In this document: piece after piece, positions 61,910-64,000 of the stretch
Layout of the letters: every line of letters starts with the position of its first letter
Position numbering within the stretch: the first letter of the stretch is position 1
DNA from: Archangium gephyra
GTDB lineage: Bacteria > Myxococcota > Myxococcia > Myxococcales > Myxococcaceae
Assembly (NCBI GenBank): GCA_003243425.1
Contig: QFQP01000013.1
Span: 248,001-312,000, forward strand
DNA: 64,000 bases
Reading direction: 5' to 3'
Position numbers and translations under genes: made by a program
Notes under the pieces: generated by a model
What the model was told of the DNA's origin: nothing
The model's database searches: none
The model's input: only the letters and a program-made list of their open reading frames with translations

Positions 61910-63184
61910 TGAAGCGGTCGTGGACATTCGCCCCGTCGCTCTCGTTGCCGTGCTCATCGCGCTGAATGCGTGTGCGCCCGACGAGGGCGTCGTGGGGCCA
62001 GCCACGCCGCAGCGCCTTGCGACACGGTCGAGCGACGACTTCGGACAGAACGAGGCGGGTCTCATCGCCACGTCGCGTCTGGAGCGCTGGCTCGGCGACT
62101 GGTCGGCGAACAAGCCGACCGCGGTGAAGGGCGAGCTGATCGTCTTGCAGTTCGACGCCACGGCGTCGGGCGCACCGTGGCTCGCGAAGCAGGAAGGCGT
62201 GCGGACGTATCAAGCCGCCGAGCTCACGCGTCTGATGGAGCCGCGCAACAACGGCATCGCGGCCATCGGCACGGTTCCGTCGAATGGCATTCGCATCGAC
62301 AGCTTCATGCGCCGCTTCGATCTCCAGCCCAACGAAGACTTCGTGCTCTTCGTGACTGGTGAAGCGACGCCGGACTCCATGGCGGTGCTCGCGCGTGCGT
62401 GGCTGGCGTTCCGCTACTGGGGTTGGAACCACGCGAACCTGGGGCTGCTCAATGGCTCGGTGAGCCGCTGCCGGCGTCGCTCCGCGCCGAGGCCGCCGAC
62501 GCGCACCCCTTCACCGGTCAGACGCGCATCGACACCGTGAACAACGACCACTTCGTGCTCCTGGCGGACCTCGCGGCCGTGCGCAGCGCGATTGGCGTCG
62601 AGCCCATCGTCGACGTGCGTGAAGCCGCGGAGTTCGAGGGGCGTGCCTTGGGCGTCACCACGTTCGACAGCACCTGCCTCGACACATCGCCGTGCAGCGC
62701 GACGTTCTCGGGGCGGATCGCTTCGTCGGTGAACGTACCGGCGAGCACGCTGCAGCACGCCGACGGCACGCTGCGCTCGCTGCGGGAGCTCGACGCCGCG
62801 ACCGCGTCACTGGACCGTACGCGAACGGCGTATCTCTACGATCTCGACGGGCACGAGAGCGCCGTCGCGGCCTTCGCGTTTGTCGGCGTGCTTGGTCAAC
62901 CCACGCGCTGGTACGCGGCTTCGTTCATCGAATGGGGCGCGATGAACGCCTCGCACCCGAACGCTGGCCTGCGCGCGCTGCCGGCGAACAGCCCGTGGCG
63001 CACCGACGATTTCCCCGCGCTCACCGAAGGCGCGAACGACTGGGCGACCATCGAGCAGGGCATTCGTCCGCTCGTCTTCGACCCCCGCGCTTCATCGTCC
63101 GACGGCATCCAGCAGAGTGACGCCGCGTACAAGCAGAACCCTCCCGCGCTGCCGGCCGTCGGCGCGGGAGAGGGTGGCTGTTGA
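61893..63184 (+). pseudogene. Frameshifted rhodanese-like lipoprotein
   Basis: Start at 61893, or the GTG at 61920, gives a signal with lipobox LNAC. The first domain resembles the non-catalytic half of a thiosulfate sulfurtransferase (DSFMRRFDLQPNEDFVLFVT, WLAFRYWGWNHANLGLLNGS). The frame then breaks near 62460-62463; one added base continues into EPLPASLRAEAADAHPF and a second rhodanese domain (EPIVDVREAAEFEG). There the active-site loop reads YLYDLDGHES, with Asp where the catalytic Cys should be. The protein therefore looks catalytically dead even if the frame is restored. A paralogue follows at 63242. Confidence 0.75.
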
Positions 63185-63241
63185 CGCACATCGCGTCGCG
63201 CTGACCCACACGCATCACCCACTCACACCTGGAGGATCATC

Positions 63242-64000
63242 ATGAGGAGAAGTGTCTATTCGTCTGTCGTTGCGTTCGCGGTGGTCTTCTCGGCGTGCGG
63301 CGGGCCCGCAGAGCCCACGCCTGATGGCGGCGGCACATCGTCACTCCCGAGCGCCGTCGGTCCCGCTGCGTTGACCAATCGCTCTGCCGAGAACTACGCG
63401 CACAACCGCTGGGGCCTCATCGAAGCGGCGACGCTCGAGGCGTACGCGACGAACTGGGCCACCGTCGACACGGCCGGAGAAGGGGCGATCGCCAATGGGC
63501 GGCCCACGCACCTGAGCGCCGACGCGCGCCTCGTGGTGTTGCAGATCAACGCTGCCAATCGCGCCGCCGGCGAGAACTACGTGCCCTCGAACCCGGGCGG
63601 CAACGTGTACGTCTACGAGCTCGACGCCTTCCGCTTCAACGAGACGCGCGACACGGGCCTCATCTCGAACTCGGTGCGTTATCAGGCCAGCGGGCCGACG
63701 ACCGACGACTGGCTCTCGCGCTACGGCATCGATCTCGCCCGCGACTTCGTGGTCTTCGCGCAGGGCGAAAACACCGCCAACAACGGCGCCTACTTTCAGG
63801 AGATCGATCGCGCCATCTACTGGCTCAGCTACTGGGGAGCGGACCTCAAGCACCTCGCGGTGCTCAATGGCTCGCTGCAGAAGAACTACACGGGTGAGTT
63901 GCGGAGCAACAAGGTCGCCGAAGGCACGATTTCGAATGGCGGCTTCTCGGTGAAGTCGCTGCGCGTCGACCACACGGCGCTGACGCTCCCGCTCGAAGAC
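63242..64000 (+). CDS. Rhodanese-like lipoprotein, truncated by window end
   Basis: 253 residues visible. GGAGG lies 8 bases before the ATG; the lipobox is FSAC. The first domain parallels the preceding gene (DDWLSRYGIDLARDFVVFAQ, YWLSYWGADLKHLAVLNGSL), so the two are tandem paralogues. VVFAQGEN occupies the active-loop position without a Cys, as is usual for the first domain of tandem rhodaneses. The part that would show whether the second domain is active lies outside the window. Confidence 0.82.
   Translation, partial: MRRSVYSSVVAFAVVFSACGGPAEPTPDGGGTSSLPSAVGPAALTNRSAENYAHNRWGLIEAATLEAYATNWATVDTAGEGAIANGRPTHLSADARLVVLQINAANRAAGENYVPSNPGGNVYVYELDAFRFNETRDTGLISNSVRYQASGPTTDDWLSRYGIDLARDFVVFAQGENTANNGAYFQEIDRAIYWLSYWGADLKHLAVLNGSLQKNYTGELRSNKVAEGTISNGGFSVKSLRVDHTALTLPLED

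Overview
The window is GC-rich and densely packed, with genes on both strands. It is dominated by lipoproteins and secreted proteins with Asp-Ala-Gly or Gly-Gly-Gly-Ser linkers, a DUF1501/c-type-haem cassette, ECF sigma factors with membrane anti-sigma partners, and a TatT-type TRAP transporter. This is most like a chromosome of a myxobacterium (Myxococcota, probably Cystobacterineae-like); that is an inference from gene content, since no rRNA gene is present. No phage, insertion sequence, CRISPR array or tRNA was seen. No stretch longer than 300 bases lacks a gene. Many neighbours overlap by 4 bases (ATGA or GTGA) or end back to back.

Layout. 1-4.9 kb: a frameshifted secreted lipoprotein, then an ECF sigma factor overlapping a 970-residue protein that joins an anti-sigma zinc domain, a membrane segment, TPR-like helices and a CHAT protease domain, then a small lipoprotein. 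4.9-9.7 kb: HAD phosphatase, a secreted zinc metalloprotease carrying an inserted lamin-tail domain, and a repeat-bearing lipoprotein. 9.7-12.6 kb: an operon of related Cys-containing secreted proteins (one frameshifted) ending in an orphan DNA methyltransferase. 12.7-20.5 kb: acetyltransferase, M14 carboxypeptidase, an SDR without its catalytic Tyr, a three-gene haem/DUF1501 cassette, cytidine deaminase. 20.5-23.5 kb: a Tat-exported intradiol-dioxygenase-like lipoprotein, then a second ECF operon with a Spy/CpxP-like protein and a triple Cys-repeat protein. 23.5-29.4 kb: a decapitated LysR gene abutting an NTF2-like gene, then pirin, SerA, CyaY, SixA-like phosphatase, a lipoprotein and a CBS protein.

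29.4-42.8 kb is a single minus-strand operon of three genes joined by ATGA overlaps: an unrecognised 1746-residue secreted protein built of Cys-paired beta-rich units, a 1927-residue thioester alpha-2-macroglobulin, and penicillin-binding protein 1C. In E. coli the latter two are thought to act together in periplasmic defence: trapping of attacking proteases and wall repair. 43-49 kb: two secreted proteins, then a complete TRAP transporter (TatT lipoprotein, binding protein, six-helix DctQ, DctM with a triplicated tail peptide). 49-55 kb: outer-membrane proteins, acetyltransferase, a DUF6748-like lipoprotein, a YkgJ Cys-cluster protein, a zinc-finger membrane protein, and an SRPBCC-ArsR pair preceded by two identical-pattern operators 42 bp apart. 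55-64 kb: two rRNA-methyltransferase-type enzymes, an MBL hydrolase, a sulfatase-like protein, a GT-C-like membrane protein, and two tandem rhodanese-like lipoproteins, the first frameshifted and the second running off the window.

The strongest candidates for something new are the sigma/anti-sigma-TPR-CHAT pair, the giant-protein/macroglobulin/PBP1C operon, the ArsR operator pair and the LysR truncation. Three genes (about 348, 11641 and 62463) each look one base short, which may be sequencing error rather than biology.
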